A stretch of DNA of 64,000 nucleotides, taken from assembly GCA_023394615.1 (NCBI GenBank), contig JAEXAI010000021.1, forward strand, positions 41,480-105,479, given 5' to 3'. The notes under the pieces are model-generated. The model saw nothing but the letters and a program-made list of their open reading frames with translations. It was not told where the DNA came from and did not search any database. Shown here one piece after another: positions 1 through 9,223 of this stretch. Numbering within the stretch: position 1 is the first letter of the stretch; the number at the start of each line of letters is the position of its first letter. The translations under genes were made by a program, and so were the position numbers. This DNA is from Actinomycetes bacterium. GTDB taxonomy: Bacteria > Actinomycetota > Coriobacteriia > Coriobacteriales > Eggerthellaceae.

Positions 1-1115
1 TCAAGGTATTCAGCTAAACCTTGAGTGGTTGCACTGGAAACCAGAGTCCTCATTTCGGAGTTACCTAGTTTTGTCTTCGTCTGACCCTCAAATTGCGGAT
101 CATGCAATTTCACGGAAATGATGGCAGCTAAACCTTCACGACAATCATCGCCGGTTAGATTGCTGTCCTTTTCCTTTAATATTCCCTTTTCACGAGCATA
201 ATCGTTTATCGTGCGCGTTACGGCCTGCTTGAAACCTTCGAGATGCGTACCGCCTTCAGTGGTGTTGATATTATTAGCAAACGCCAAAACGGAATTCGTT
301 GAATAGGAATTCGTCCACTGCATCGCTACTTCAACCGAGCCGTCGACACCTTCTGCCTCGAAATAAATCGGCTTAGTATTCAGTACTTCTTTACCATTAT
401 TTAAAAACTTGACGAAGTCCTCAATACCGCCTTTATACTGAAATACCTCTTTTTTAATATTGCCTTCATCATCTATAACGCGTTCGTCATGAAGGGTAAT
501 TTTCAAACCTTTATTCAAAAAAGCCATTTCACGAAAGCGATTCGCTAAGGTTTGATATTCAAATACTGTCGTCTCAGTAAAAATATCAGGATCAGGCCAA
601 AAAGAGGTAATCGTTCCTGTCCCTTTTGCCTCTCCTACTTTTTTCAGCTTCTTCACGGTTTTCCCGCGAGAGAATTCAATCTCGTATTTTTTCCCATCAC
701 GGCAGACCTGAACAACCATTTTCGTGGAGAGCGCATTTACAACTGAAACACCCACACCATGCAGACCGCCAGATACTTTATAACCCTCGCCGCCGAATTT
801 ACCACCGGCGTGCAATATAGTGAGTACCACTTCTACCGTGGGCATATGCTCTTTCGGATGCATATCAACAGGAATCCCGCGACCATTATCTTTAACGGTA
901 ATGGACTCATCTTTATTGATCCACACCTCGATATCAGTGCAATAACCGGCCAATGCCTCATCTACCGAGTTGTCGACAACCTCATAAACCAGATGGTGAA
1001 GACCTCGAGCGCTTGTTGACCCAATATACATGCCAGGGCGCTTTCGAACCGGCTCCAATCCTTCCAGAACTTGGATGTCGTTGCCATTATAATGACTTGG
1101 TTTCTTTTCAGGCAC
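1..1115 (-). CDS. gyrB: DNA gyrase subunit B, N-terminal part (cut by window edge)
   Basis: ATP-hydrolysing subunit of DNA gyrase, which supercoils DNA ahead of forks. About 371 residues are present: the GHKL ATPase domain with the EVVDNSVDEALAG N-box, DNGRGIP and GGLHGVGVSVVNALS motifs, then the transducer domain up to the conserved KLHDPQFEGQTKTKLGN segment. The TOPRIM and C-terminal parts lie outside the window. The start is a GTG preceded by AAGGAG, giving a protein beginning MPEKKPSHYNG. It is the last gene of a minus-strand run reading away from oriC. The identification is secure; only the 3' end is missing. Confidence 0.97.
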   Translation of the reverse strand, partial: MPEKKPSHYNGNDIQVLEGLEPVRKRPGMYIGSTSARGLHHLVYEVVDNSVDEALAGYCTDIEVWINKDESITVKDNGRGIPVDMHPKEHMPTVEVVLTILHAGGKFGGEGYKVSGGLHGVGVSVVNALSTKMVVQVCRDGKKYEIEFSRGKTVKKLKKVGEAKGTGTITSFWPDPDIFTETTVFEYQTLANRFREMAFLNKGLKITLHDERVIDDEGNIKKEVFQYKGGIEDFVKFLNNGKEVLNTKPIYFEAEGVDGSVEVAMQWTNSYSTNSVLAFANNINTTEGGTHLEGFKQAVTRTINDYAREKGILKEKDSNLTGDDCREGLAAIISVKLHDPQFEGQTKTKLGNSEMRTLVSSATTQGLAEYL

Positions 1116-1272
1116 GCGTTGCTCCTTCTTGTAAACTCATAGATCTATAACAAAGGGAATCGTTAAACTTGAACATTTTACCATATATTGTGGTTTATTA
1201 ATTATTATAATTGCGTCGTTTGACGCTACTGAGAGGTCATTTGCGGGTAGTTCACACATACTTTTATCAAAT

Positions 1273-1776
1273 TTAGCGTTTATTACCCTTTTTCCACTCT
1301 AAATCGGAAATCATAGCTTTTTTAAACTTTAGTCTTAATTGTTCATCATCGATATGCGAGCACGCTTCTTCTACAGCACGTTTCTCATCAACGGACAAAG
1401 CAAGAGGAGGTTTTGAATCCACTGTTTCGCGAGCTTTTATAAACGGGTGTTCCATTTTTCTTTTTCCGCGTGATATATGGATAATGAAATCATCGATTTG
1501 CTCTCCAAAATCAGTTCTACATTTCAAAGATATCAATTCACGACGATTGTTTAATTCAGTTGCATACAGACTATCGTCCATATACACATGCATTTGTTTA
1601 CGACCTTTTTCAGTAAGTATATATACAGCGTTTGTGTGTTGCAGGATATCTTCTTCAACTAATTCTTTCCAAATCATCCTCACTTCATATTTTCTTTGAG
1701 CCTTGCGTATCTCGCCACTATCAAAACCCTCCACCTCAGATAAAGCGGCATTAATATTATCAGCAAGGTTTTTCAT
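1273..1776 (-). CDS. DUF721 / DciA-like protein
   Basis: 167-residue protein between recF and gyrB, the usual actinobacterial site of a DUF721 gene. DUF721 includes DciA, the ancestral loader of the replicative helicase DnaB; that role is inferred here from family and position. Visible: a basic, helix-rich N-terminal half, the LYATELNNRRELISLKCR stretch typical of the DUF721 core, and a charged C-terminal tail rich in Lys and Glu. I chose the ATG at 1776 because AGGTGA lies five bases upstream; a GTG at 1785 directly abuts the recF stop codon but has a poorly spaced ribosome site. Confidence 0.75.
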   Translation of the reverse strand: MKNLADNINAALSEVEGFDSGEIRKAQRKYEVRMIWKELVEEDILQHTNAVYILTEKGRKQMHVYMDDSLYATELNNRRELISLKCRTDFGEQIDDFIIHISRGKRKMEHPFIKARETVDSKPPLALSVDEKRAVEEACSHIDDEQLRLKFKKAMISDLEWKKGNKR

Positions 1777-1785
1777 CTTCTTCAC

Positions 1786-2907
1786 CTACCTTTTTTCTGA
1801 TTGAAACGGCAATTCGATAATTTGGGCTTTTGCTTTTACCTCATCGTCGAAGTAATCAATATGAGCTGTCGTGATAAATGTTTGAATATCATCGGATATA
1901 AAACTCATAAATGATTGTCTGCGACTATCATCAAGTTCACTCATGACGTCATCGAGCAAAAGAATAGGCTTCTGACCGAGCATATTCTGCAAAATGGATG
2001 CTTCGCTGAGTTTTGCCGCCAAAACAAGAGACCTTTGCTGTCCTTGGCTTGCAAAATCAACAGCATCCTTTCCATCTAAAATAAATCTAATCACATCTTT
2101 ATGAGGACCCACACATGAGAGAAAACGTTTTCGCTCATAGGAACGATTCTTTTCAAGGGACTTTTTAAAAGAGCTAGTAGCTTCCTCTTTATCAAACATG
2201 TATGAAATATCATCATTGTCATAAAACCAAGGTTTGTATATCAGAGCTGCTCTTTCGTGACTGCCGGTTATGCTTTGATAATAATCATTGAACACTTCAT
2301 CAAATTTTTCTACGATGAAAAGTCGATGCGCTAATAATTGCACTCCAACCTTTATTAATATCTCATCAATGCTATCAATATACGCATCCGATCGCTCATC
2401 TTTTAGAGCTCGGTTTTTTTGCTTCACTAACTTCGTATAATCATTTCTCACTGCATAAAAATTTTTCGAAAGCTGGCATCCTAAATCATCTAACGCATTA
2501 CGACGCTCACTATCGGCACCTTTTGCCAGTTCTAAGTCATCAGGACAAAAAACAACAGCAGGAAAAAGACCTTTCATGCTCTGGATGCTTCTTTTCTTGC
2601 CATTCAAAAGATAGGTTTTTTTGCCATTATCGATATCAAGGCGTTCTATTAAATCACGTCCAGCGCCAACGAGGTGAGCCTCAATAGATGCTGTATTGCT
2701 GTCCCAATGCACCATTTGAGAAACATGGGATGTACGAAACGACTTCAGAGCAGATATTAATTGAACACCTTCGATAATATTCGTTTTCCCAACAGCATTC
2801 GGTCCTACGAATATAACGAGGTTATTCAAACTATCAATAGATAGACTCTCATAATTTCGAAAATTTCGAAACTCGATGGATTCTATTTTCAACCCATCGT
2901 CTGCCAT
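1786..2907 (-). CDS. recF: DNA replication and repair protein RecF
   Basis: SMC-like ATPase that loads RecA at gaps and acts at stalled forks. 373 residues. It shows Walker A (GPNAVGKTN, about residue 36), the ABC-type signature region SQGQQRSLVLAAKLSEA and the Walker B/D-loop LLLDDVMSELDDSRR near the C-terminus. It sits between dnaN and the DUF721 gene as in most actinobacteria and is probably cotranscribed with dnaN (23 bases apart). The start is uncertain between ATG 2907 and an in-frame TTG at 2916; neither has a strong ribosome site. The TAG stop is followed at once by the next gene. Confidence 0.96.
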   Translation of the reverse strand: MADDGLKIESIEFRNFRNYESLSIDSLNNLVIFVGPNAVGKTNIIEGVQLISALKSFRTSHVSQMVHWDSNTASIEAHLVGAGRDLIERLDIDNGKKTYLLNGKKRSIQSMKGLFPAVVFCPDDLELAKGADSERRNALDDLGCQLSKNFYAVRNDYTKLVKQKNRALKDERSDAYIDSIDEILIKVGVQLLAHRLFIVEKFDEVFNDYYQSITGSHERAALIYKPWFYDNDDISYMFDKEEATSSFKKSLEKNRSYERKRFLSCVGPHKDVIRFILDGKDAVDFASQGQQRSLVLAAKLSEASILQNMLGQKPILLLDDVMSELDDSRRQSFMSFISDDIQTFITTAHIDYFDDEVKAKAQIIELPFQSEKR

Positions 2908-2930
2908 AGCAATCAATTATTCTTGACGTG

Positions 2931-4028
2931 CTACGACAAACGAACGGGCATGATGAGATAGAGATAACGTTCTTGCGCATCTGATTTGAATATGCCAGGC
3001 TTCATTGATGATTGCATTTCCAAATAAACCTGGTCAGTTTCAACAGACGATAAACCATCTAAGGTATATGAGAAGTTGAATGCTATTTCAGCATCGCTGC
3101 CTTCCATATCTGATTTGATAGTTTCACACGCTGTTCCCACATCTTGGCTGGCTGTGGATATTTGGGTAGTCTGAGATTCTTTATTCAAATCAAATTTCAC
3201 TGGTGAGGTTTTATTACTGAGTAAAGAGGTACGTTTTACAGCCGCAATAAGTTGTTTTGTGTCATAGCAAGCACGGACTTCATAAGAATCAGGAATTAAT
3301 TGATTGTAGTGAGGATAATTACCTTCAATTTTACGATTTACAAATGTCATATTCTGATATTTGATAATGATCTGATTGTTTGCCGTGGAAATTTCTAATG
3401 TATCGTCGAGATCAGTGAGAGAAGCTACATCCATTAAAAAAGATCCAGCTATCACTGCATTGAAATCTTCACCAGAGTATTCGAAATTGGTCTCAGTAAC
3501 AGCTAAACGATATGAATCAGTTGCTACCATCTTCAATGTGTCATGAGAGACATCAATAAGAACACCAGTTAAAATCGCGCGAGATTCATCTTTAGACACC
3601 ACGTGGGCGACTCTTTTTACCATATGTGAAAAAGTTACAAAAGGTATATTGACCGATAGTTCCTTTTGGATGGAAGGAAAACCAGGGAAATCCTGAGCGG
3701 GAAGTGTTTTTAAAGAAAATGAAGCAGTATCGCAGATAATGTCAACTGAATCTTCCGAGAATGAAAAATGAACAGCTGCATCAGGCAAACTTTTTACAAC
3801 TTCGTTTAAAAGCTTTGAAGGGATAACCGCTTCTCCTTCTTCTTCTATCAAAGCTGCAACGCTGCATTGAATGGAAAGATCAAGGTTGGTGGATTCTAGA
3901 GTCAGTGAGTCATCGTAGGCTTTCAATAGAATGCCGGATAGAATAGGTAACGTTGATCTTGTTGCAGCACCTTTTGCAACCACACCAAGAGCACCTTGCA
4001 GTTCAGATTGATTGATACTGAATTTCAA
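2931..4028 (-). CDS. dnaN: DNA polymerase III beta sliding clamp
   Basis: Ring-shaped processivity clamp for the replicative polymerase. 365 residues, the family's normal length, with three repeated clamp folds. It begins MKFSINQSELQGALGVV and carries RSTLPILSGILL, the domain-I signature. The C-terminus ends YLYLIMPVRLS, matching the conserved MPVR(L/I) terminus that forms part of the peptide-binding pocket. Translation starts at TTG 4028, preceded by an AGGAAGGAAAAAG stretch. Separated from dnaA by 291 bases holding two DnaA-box-like sequences. Confidence 0.97.
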   Translation of the reverse strand: MKFSINQSELQGALGVVAKGAATRSTLPILSGILLKAYDDSLTLESTNLDLSIQCSVAALIEEEGEAVIPSKLLNEVVKSLPDAAVHFSFSEDSVDIICDTASFSLKTLPAQDFPGFPSIQKELSVNIPFVTFSHMVKRVAHVVSKDESRAILTGVLIDVSHDTLKMVATDSYRLAVTETNFEYSGEDFNAVIAGSFLMDVASLTDLDDTLEISTANNQIIIKYQNMTFVNRKIEGNYPHYNQLIPDSYEVRACYDTKQLIAAVKRTSLLSNKTSPVKFDLNKESQTTQISTASQDVGTACETIKSDMEGSDAEIAFNFSYTLDGLSSVETDQVYLEMQSSMKPGIFKSDAQERYLYLIMPVRLS

Positions 4029-4319
4029 GATCTTTTTCCTTCCTATATATATTAATAAGTTTTAATAACAATAATAATGACTGTTAATTTGTGGAAAACT
4101 AAGATTAGGCCAGTTCAAAGCTTTGAAATGAGAAACGCCAATTGAAGAGAATTATCATGAGTTTTCCTCTTCAATCATTGATATTATTATCTTTCCTCTT
4201 AAAAACGTCGTTATACACAATCCTTCAATAACCATTGTGAAGTAATCTGATATAACGCTATCGTACTCTTTGAACCTTTCAAAAACCTAGCACATATCTT
4301 TCGAATACCTTTCAGAAAA
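4029..4319. promoter_or_regulatory. dnaA-dnaN intergenic region with DnaA boxes
   Basis: 291 AT-rich bases with no gene. TTATACACA at 4211-4219 matches the TTATNCACA DnaA-box consensus exactly. On the minus strand TTTTCCACA (4090-4098) differs from TTATCCACA at one base. In many bacteria this spacer is a second part of a bipartite origin or binds DnaA for autoregulation; either is inference here. Confidence 0.55.
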
Positions 4320-5822
4320 CTATTCTTCTCTGATGATCTGTCTGATAATCTCCAATTCTTCGTTCAACTCACGACTCTCTTTGATTTTTTCGTCGACCGA
4401 TTTAACCGAGTACATAACGGTGGAATGATCTCTATTGAATGCGTCCCCGATACTACTGAAGGGAATATCTATCATAGTGCGGCAAAGATAAATGGCAACT
4501 TGGCGAGCGTAAGTGATATTCGCTGAGCGCTTTTTGCCAATGAGCTCAGAATGGCTGACATTATAGTATTTTTCAACTACTCGCTGTATATCGATAATCT
4601 TCAGACGTTTCATAGCACCGCCACTGAAATGATCAGCCAATAAAGAGGCTACTTCATTTATAGAAATGTCCTTTTTATCAGTGCTCTTCATTTCGAAGAA
4701 TACTTTTGTCACTGCACTTTTTAATTCTCTTATATTCGAACTAGAATTTTGGGCGATGTACTCTTGTACTTCAGGAGATAGATTGAAATCGGAGTGAGTA
4801 CTTTCTTTGCATTCTGTTACGAAATTTCTAATGATTCCCAATTTCGTTTCTATTTCAGGGGGCTGTATGTCACAGGTACCGCCTTGATTGAAACGACTTT
4901 TGTATCTTTCCTCTATATCGATATGTTTCGGCGCCCTATCTGCGGCCAAAACTACTTGTTTGCCGCTATCAAGCATTTTATTAAAAATCTGAAACACGAT
5001 ATTTAATGTGGCAGGTTTGTTTTGTAGCCCCTGCACATCGTCAACTAAGAGTACGTCAGCATTTTCATAGCGTCGCCTAAATTGTGTGTAGGAATCTTTG
5101 CTGTTTATACGCGTGGCGTCGGTATAATCATTCACCATTTCCATAGTGTCCACGTAAACGGTGTTGAATTGCTTATAGGATTTATTCACATAGTTTTGAA
5201 TCGAACGCAGTAAATGGGTTTTTCCTAATCCACTCTTTCCGTATATGAAAAGAGGGTTCAACTGAGTTTTACCTGGTGATTCGGCTACTGCCAAGGCCAT
5301 GGAATAAGCCATCTGATTCGATGAACCAGTTACGAAATTATCAAATGAGTAATTGGAAGAAAAATTGTCTGAAGAACTATTCTCTTCTCCCTGCGAAGTA
5401 TTGTCATCTTTATCCAGTATGATTTGCTGCTCTTGTTGTGGTGTGTCTAAAGATTGACTTATAGGTGCTGGTTGAGTTTGTTGGTGAGTCGCAAAGGCTG
5501 CCTTCTCTGTGTAAGGAGTCTCTACTTGATTGGTCTCAGCATTGTTTTGCACACCAACTGTTGAGGGATCTACTTCTATGGCGATATTGAAAGGTACATT
5601 ATATATTTCTTGCAGTGCCTTCTTTATAACGTCTGTGTAATGAGATTCAATCCAGGTTTTGATGAAATTAGTATCTGCGGTGAGCATAAGAAAGCCCTCA
5701 GTAAAAGCCTGGGGCTGCAATCTTGAAAAGAATGCGTCTATCTGAGATGCATCTATATTGTCATATGTTTTAACGCGATTCCAAACGTCAAGCCATATGG
5801 ATTCGTATTTACCTTGTTGCAT
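4320..5822 (-). CDS. dnaA: Chromosomal replication initiator DnaA
   Basis: AAA+ initiator that binds DnaA boxes and melts oriC. 500 residues. Domain I (1-90) is followed by a Gln/Thr-rich linker (about 110-165). Domain III has Walker A GKSGLGKT and Walker B VLLVDDVQGL. Domain IV carries the DNA-binding signature SSIGDAFNRDHSTVMYSV near the C-terminus. The start ATG at 5822 has AGGAG just upstream. The domain-III entry is NPLFIYGKSG. It is transcribed away from the origin and separated from it by the GHKL-wHTH gene, an uncommon arrangement. Confidence 0.98.
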   Translation of the reverse strand: MQQGKYESIWLDVWNRVKTYDNIDASQIDAFFSRLQPQAFTEGFLMLTADTNFIKTWIESHYTDVIKKALQEIYNVPFNIAIEVDPSTVGVQNNAETNQVETPYTEKAAFATHQQTQPAPISQSLDTPQQEQQIILDKDDNTSQGEENSSSDNFSSNYSFDNFVTGSSNQMAYSMALAVAESPGKTQLNPLFIYGKSGLGKTHLLRSIQNYVNKSYKQFNTVYVDTMEMVNDYTDATRINSKDSYTQFRRRYENADVLLVDDVQGLQNKPATLNIVFQIFNKMLDSGKQVVLAADRAPKHIDIEERYKSRFNQGGTCDIQPPEIETKLGIIRNFVTECKESTHSDFNLSPEVQEYIAQNSSSNIRELKSAVTKVFFEMKSTDKKDISINEVASLLADHFSGGAMKRLKIIDIQRVVEKYYNVSHSELIGKKRSANITYARQVAIYLCRTMIDIPFSSIGDAFNRDHSTVMYSVKSVDEKIKESRELNEELEIIRQIIREE

Positions 5823-5973
5823 TGCATTTCTCCTGAATCAACTATGAATGACATCAGTGTATCAGGTGAGTGTCCGTGCCGTGTGTTTAAGCTTCGTTGA
5901 TTTGTATAGAAGAATCAAAATTAATAAGAAAGAGTATTGATGGGAATCTTTATGTCATGACGATGGTTGAGAC

Positions 5974-6804
5974 TCATATTCCTTGGAGTTGTTGGCTTAC
6001 CGCGTTGCCGTAATCGGTTAAAAGGCGCTTTTTGTTGTATGTTGATTTCTCAATAAGGCCGGCTTCTTCAAGTTTAGTAAACAAGGCATAGGTGCTTGAG
6101 GAAGCCAAACCCATAATACTGGATACATCTTTTACACCCAATGCACCTTCTTTATAAAAGAGAGAGAGGCAGTTTTTCTCTCGATCGTTCAAAGGCGGTA
6201 CGGGAACATTGATAGATAGAGCGTTATTCACATTGACAGATTGTGGTTGGGTATTGCGTAGTGGTGTTTGTGAAGCATGATCTTCAAGCGTTATAGTCAC
6301 TACTGAACCAGCATTCAAATTATCCTCGATGGTAATTTTGCCATCGGAGTAATCGAGATATTCTTTTACGAGGGGAAGGCCCGACCCAACTCCCCTTATA
6401 TAGTGTTTCATAGGTTCTATTGCAGAAGTAAAGCCTGGGAGTTTTGCCTTATCCTTGTTTTGTATCCCCGGTCCTTGATCACAGAAGCGAATAGTATTAC
6501 CTCCGTCTAAAACCGAAACAACGATTTCTCTAAATCGGGCATGAATAAAGTTCTCTGATACCTCTCTGATGGCAGAGTAAGGAATTTTTCCTCCCCTTTT
6601 CATCCCTTGTTCGTAAATACAGGTGGTAAGACTTTCGATGAATTCATTTGTTGGTGCAGGATTGATTTCGAATATCCTCGGTGCCATTTTTAAATCATCA
6701 TAAACAGCCACTCGGGCGGTTGAATTAACATAGGAATAATCAAAAGATTCTGAATTATTTTTTTCAGAAGAATTGAAATTTGGTTGTTCCGCCTGATAAT
6801 TCAA
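5974..6804 (-). CDS. GHKL ATPase with C-terminal winged helix, between oriC and dnaA
   Basis: 276-residue protein of unknown role. Residues about 60-175 form a histidine-kinase/anti-sigma-type ATP-binding domain: N-box REVSENFIHARF, G1 box DQGPGIQN, G2 box GVGSGLPLVKEYL. There is no histidine phosphotransfer domain or membrane segment. Residues about 205-276 look like a winged helix-turn-helix (LNDREKNCLSLF ... LEEAGLIEKS). It reads TTG at 6804 as start, with AAGGGAA six bases upstream. The position next to oriC and ahead of dnaA suggests a regulator of dnaA or of initiation; that is inference. Alternative: an anti-sigma-type transcription regulator unrelated to replication. Confidence 0.75.
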   Translation of the reverse strand: MNYQAEQPNFNSSEKNNSESFDYSYVNSTARVAVYDDLKMAPRIFEINPAPTNEFIESLTTCIYEQGMKRGGKIPYSAIREVSENFIHARFREIVVSVLDGGNTIRFCDQGPGIQNKDKAKLPGFTSAIEPMKHYIRGVGSGLPLVKEYLDYSDGKITIEDNLNAGSVVTITLEDHASQTPLRNTQPQSVNVNNALSINVPVPPLNDREKNCLSLFYKEGALGVKDVSSIMGLASSSTYALFTKLEEAGLIEKSTYNKKRLLTDYGNAVSQQLQGI

Positions 6805-7572
6805 TATATTCCCTTAATTCAGAATAAGATTCAGAAAAATTCGAGTAAATTCATTACGATTTTAAGCAAATATTGTGCATCAGACCTTATTTAACCATAT
6901 ATAGAATGAAAATTCAGAGATATTCAAGAATGAAATATATGAAACCCCAGAATAAATAAGCAAACAAGAAAGTTATCCACAAATAGTTCAGTAAATGTTG
7001 AAAACTTGAAAAGTTATGAATCGGTATTCTGGAAAACTTTAGAAAATGAGGAAAAGTAGCATTCTGATAGTTTTAAAATCCCAGAAATGTATTAAAGATT
7101 CTGTAAATATCTCACTTACCTCTATTTACCGTAGCGAACAGGTCTAATGACAAAATAAATGATCTAATGAGAAAAAATCAAACAATGATGAATAACAAAA
7201 CACCTGATGAGACGTTAAAAATTATTTGACGTGCTTCTGTGAGCAGGGGATTTGGAAAAGAGGGGATAATTCGAAAACATGCTTGACAAAATGAGTTCCG
7301 CTACTCTTTCAACAGTGACTTACGAGTGAAAGAGCAAGTTATCAACAATTTCCACAATTGAAATGAGTAAGATTGTGGAAAAGATAGATTAAAGGAATGA
7401 AAGGATACCTATAAAGAGAAATATCTTGCTGAAATCAAGTGATATATCGGAGAATATTCAATTGTGTTGAATTAGCTCTGATAATGCAATCGATCAATTT
7501 CAGAGCTTGACTCGGTATTTGTTCATTCATATAATGCAAAAGTTACTCTTTAAGTTAGAAAGGGATAAAGCC
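6805..7572. other. Putative chromosomal replication origin (oriC)
   Basis: 768 gene-free, very AT-rich bases between divergent gene sets, with genes on both sides transcribed outward. A perfect DnaA box TTATCCACA lies at 6973-6981. Close variants are TTATCAACA at 7339-7347 (one mismatch), ATTTCCACA at 7348-7356 (two mismatches) and, on the minus strand, TTTTCCACA at 7374-7382 (one mismatch). Flanking by dnaA/dnaN/recF/gyrB and rpmH/rnpA is the classic origin setting. The exact unwinding element is not identified. Confidence 0.8.
7507..7535 (+). promoter_or_regulatory. Sigma-70-type promoter of rpmH
   Basis: TTGACT at 7507-7512 and TATAAT at 7530-7535 are separated by exactly 17 bases, ahead of rpmH (start 7573). 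This is a near-consensus vegetative promoter and probably drives rpmH-rnpA-yidD-yidC. Confidence 0.75.
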
Positions 7573-7707
7573 ATGAAGCGCACCTATCAACCGAATACGC
7601 GTAAACGCGCAAAGTGCCACGGCTTCCGTGCTCGTATGTCAACGAAGAGCGGTCGTGCCGTTCTCGCTCGGCGTCGTGCCAAGGGACGCAAGCGTCTGTG
7701 CGTGTAA
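7573..7707 (+). CDS. rpmH: Ribosomal protein bL34
   Basis: Small basic protein of the large ribosomal subunit, 44 residues, beginning MKRTYQPNTRKRAKCHGF and containing the family's RMSTKSGRAVLARRRAKGRK run. The ATG at 7573 has AGAAAGG upstream and gives the family's usual length; an upstream in-frame extension is not used. First gene of the plus-strand cluster to the right of oriC, just after a strong promoter. Confidence 0.98.
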   Translation: MKRTYQPNTRKRAKCHGFRARMSTKSGRAVLARRRAKGRKRLCV

Positions 7708-7722
7708 TAACGAAAGGACAAT

Positions 7723-8064
7723 GTGTTGGAAACAATAAAGTCCAGCACTGAGATTTCCTTTTTGTTTTCACAAGGGAAGCGATACAACTCGTCTTCCATT
7801 TCTTTACTCGTTTATAGACGCAACAGGCAACACGACCTTAATGGTCGTGTTGCCTTTATTGCGGGCAAAAAGCAAGGCAATGCAGTCTGGCGTAATAAAG
7901 CGAAAAGAAGAATGAGAGCGGTCAGTAGGGAAATTGAAGACTGTTTTCAAGGATATGATGTTGTGTTTATCGCGAAACAGGCAACAACGAAGGTCGTTTA
8001 TAGTAAGCTGCTCGACGATTCAAAGAAACTAACCAATCGTTTTATGAGTGATTGTGACTTATAG
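7723..8064 (+). CDS. rnpA: Ribonuclease P protein component
   Basis: Protein subunit that helps the RNase P RNA cleave 5' leaders from pre-tRNAs. 113 residues. The RNR-type motif is visible as GNAVWRNKAKRRMRAVSREI (about residues 52-71), preceded by RVAFIAGKKQ. The start is GTG 7723, with TTG 7726 as alternative; GAAAGGA lies just upstream. It lies 15 bases after rpmH, the near-universal arrangement. The rnpB RNA gene was not seen in the window. Confidence 0.95.
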   Translation: MLETIKSSTEISFLFSQGKRYNSSSISLLVYRRNRQHDLNGRVAFIAGKKQGNAVWRNKAKRRMRAVSREIEDCFQGYDVVFIAKQATTKVVYSKLLDDSKKLTNRFMSDCDL

Positions 8065-8065
8065 A

Positions 8066-8308
8066 ATGAATAAAGCTCTCAAAATCTTAAAGCTGATACC
8101 GGTTAAGATCGCGGTATTTCTTATTGCTTTTTATAGAGCGGCTATTTCTCCCCTTTTCCCTTCTTGTTGTCGTTTTGTTCCGACTTGTTCTGAATATGGA
8201 ATTATAGCTTTTAAGAGATACGGTTTTTGCAAAGGCTTCTGGCTCACTTTGAAAAGAGTGCTGCGCTGTCATCCCGGTGGACCGCATGGATACGACCCTG
8301 TTCCATGA
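8066..8308 (+). CDS. yidD: Membrane protein insertion efficiency factor YidD
   Basis: Small amphipathic protein that assists YidC-dependent membrane insertion. 80 residues from ATG 8066, or 86 from an in-frame GTG at 8048 that would overlap rnpA. The family signature is clear: FYRAAISPLFPSCCRFVPTCSEY in two parts, then LKRVLRCHPGGPHGYDPVP at the end. Translation is probably coupled to rnpA, whose stop lies one base upstream of the ATG. Confidence 0.93.
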   Translation: MNKALKILKLIPVKIAVFLIAFYRAAISPLFPSCCRFVPTCSEYGIIAFKRYGFCKGFWLTLKRVLRCHPGGPHGYDPVP

Positions 8309-8347
8309 TGTTAAGTGAGTTTACCTCACCGAAAGGATTATTAGAAA

Positions 8348-9154
8348 ATGTGGGACGCGTTTAAAGATTTTATATTCTGGTGTATCCAGAGTTGCTATAA
8401 CTTTTTTGGCGACTGGGGTATGGCTATCCTTATCGTTACGATTATATTCCGTATTCTCATTATGCCCTTAATGAGTAAGCAGATTAAATCGTCTTATCAG
8501 ATGCAAAAAGTTCAGCCTTTAATGACTGAGATTCAAACGAAATATGCTGATAATCCTCAACGCCAACAGGAAGAGATGCAGAAGCTATATGCTGAAGCAA
8601 AATTCAATCCTTTAGCTGGTTGTCTTCCCATGTTGCTTCAAATGCCTATCTTTATGGCACTGTTCCAAGTGTTGCAGGAGATGGGAACAAGAACAAGCGG
8701 TTCGAACTATGAATTCTATAACTTGGTTCCTGACTTAACACTTACACCAAGTAACACGTTCCCAGATATGAGCGGTGCATCAGGAGTTGCATTTGGTGAT
8801 CAGTTCTTAGTATTCCTCCCTTATGTGATCTTACTTTTAGTATTTGCTCTGGCGACCTTCCTGCCTATGATTATGCAGCAGATGGGTACTCCTGATAGCC
8901 CTCAGAAGAAACAGACAATGATTATGAGTGGTGTCATGACGCTCTTTATGCTCTGGATTGGATGGGGTTCTCCTGCAGGCGTACTTTTGTTCTGGGGCGC
9001 ATCTTCTGTGATGGGTGTACTGCAACAGCAGATCACTATGAGTCATATGAAGAAAGAAGATGCTGAAAAGGAAGCTGAAATCATAGACACAAAGCCGGTT
9101 AAGGTTGATGTAACGCGTAAAACGAAGAAAAAGCGTCCAACTAAAAACCGCTAA
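8348..9154 (+). CDS. yidC: Membrane protein insertase YidC/Oxa1 type
   Basis: Inserts proteins into the cytoplasmic membrane, alone or with SecYEG. 268 residues, the short form without the large periplasmic domain of Gram-negative YidC. Hydrophobic segments are visible at about 22-45, 95-115, 155-180 and 195-230. The conserved core NPLAGCLPMLLQMPIFMALF is present, and IFRILIMPLM contains the cavity arginine. The Lys/Arg-rich tail (KTKKKRPTKN) suits ribosome contact. Ribosome site GAAAGG upstream. Confidence 0.96.
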   Translation: MWDAFKDFIFWCIQSCYNFFGDWGMAILIVTIIFRILIMPLMSKQIKSSYQMQKVQPLMTEIQTKYADNPQRQQEEMQKLYAEAKFNPLAGCLPMLLQMPIFMALFQVLQEMGTRTSGSNYEFYNLVPDLTLTPSNTFPDMSGASGVAFGDQFLVFLPYVILLLVFALATFLPMIMQQMGTPDSPQKKQTMIMSGVMTLFMLWIGWGSPAGVLLFWGASSVMGVLQQQITMSHMKKEDAEKEAEIIDTKPVKVDVTRKTKKKRPTKNR

Positions 9155-9167
9155 ATATTATATTCCG

Positions 9168-9189
9168 CAATCCCGCTTATGCGGGATTG
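9168..9189 (+). terminator. Hairpin between yidC and jag
   Basis: Nine-base-pair perfect stem (CAATCCCGC / GCGGGATTG) with a TTAT loop, 13 bases after the yidC stop. The U-rich tail is poor (TTGGTA), so it may be a partial terminator or a 3'-end stabiliser that tunes jag expression. Confidence 0.5.
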
Positions 9190-9223
9190 TTGGTATAGAG
9201 GCCTAAAAGGTTAAGGAGAAACA

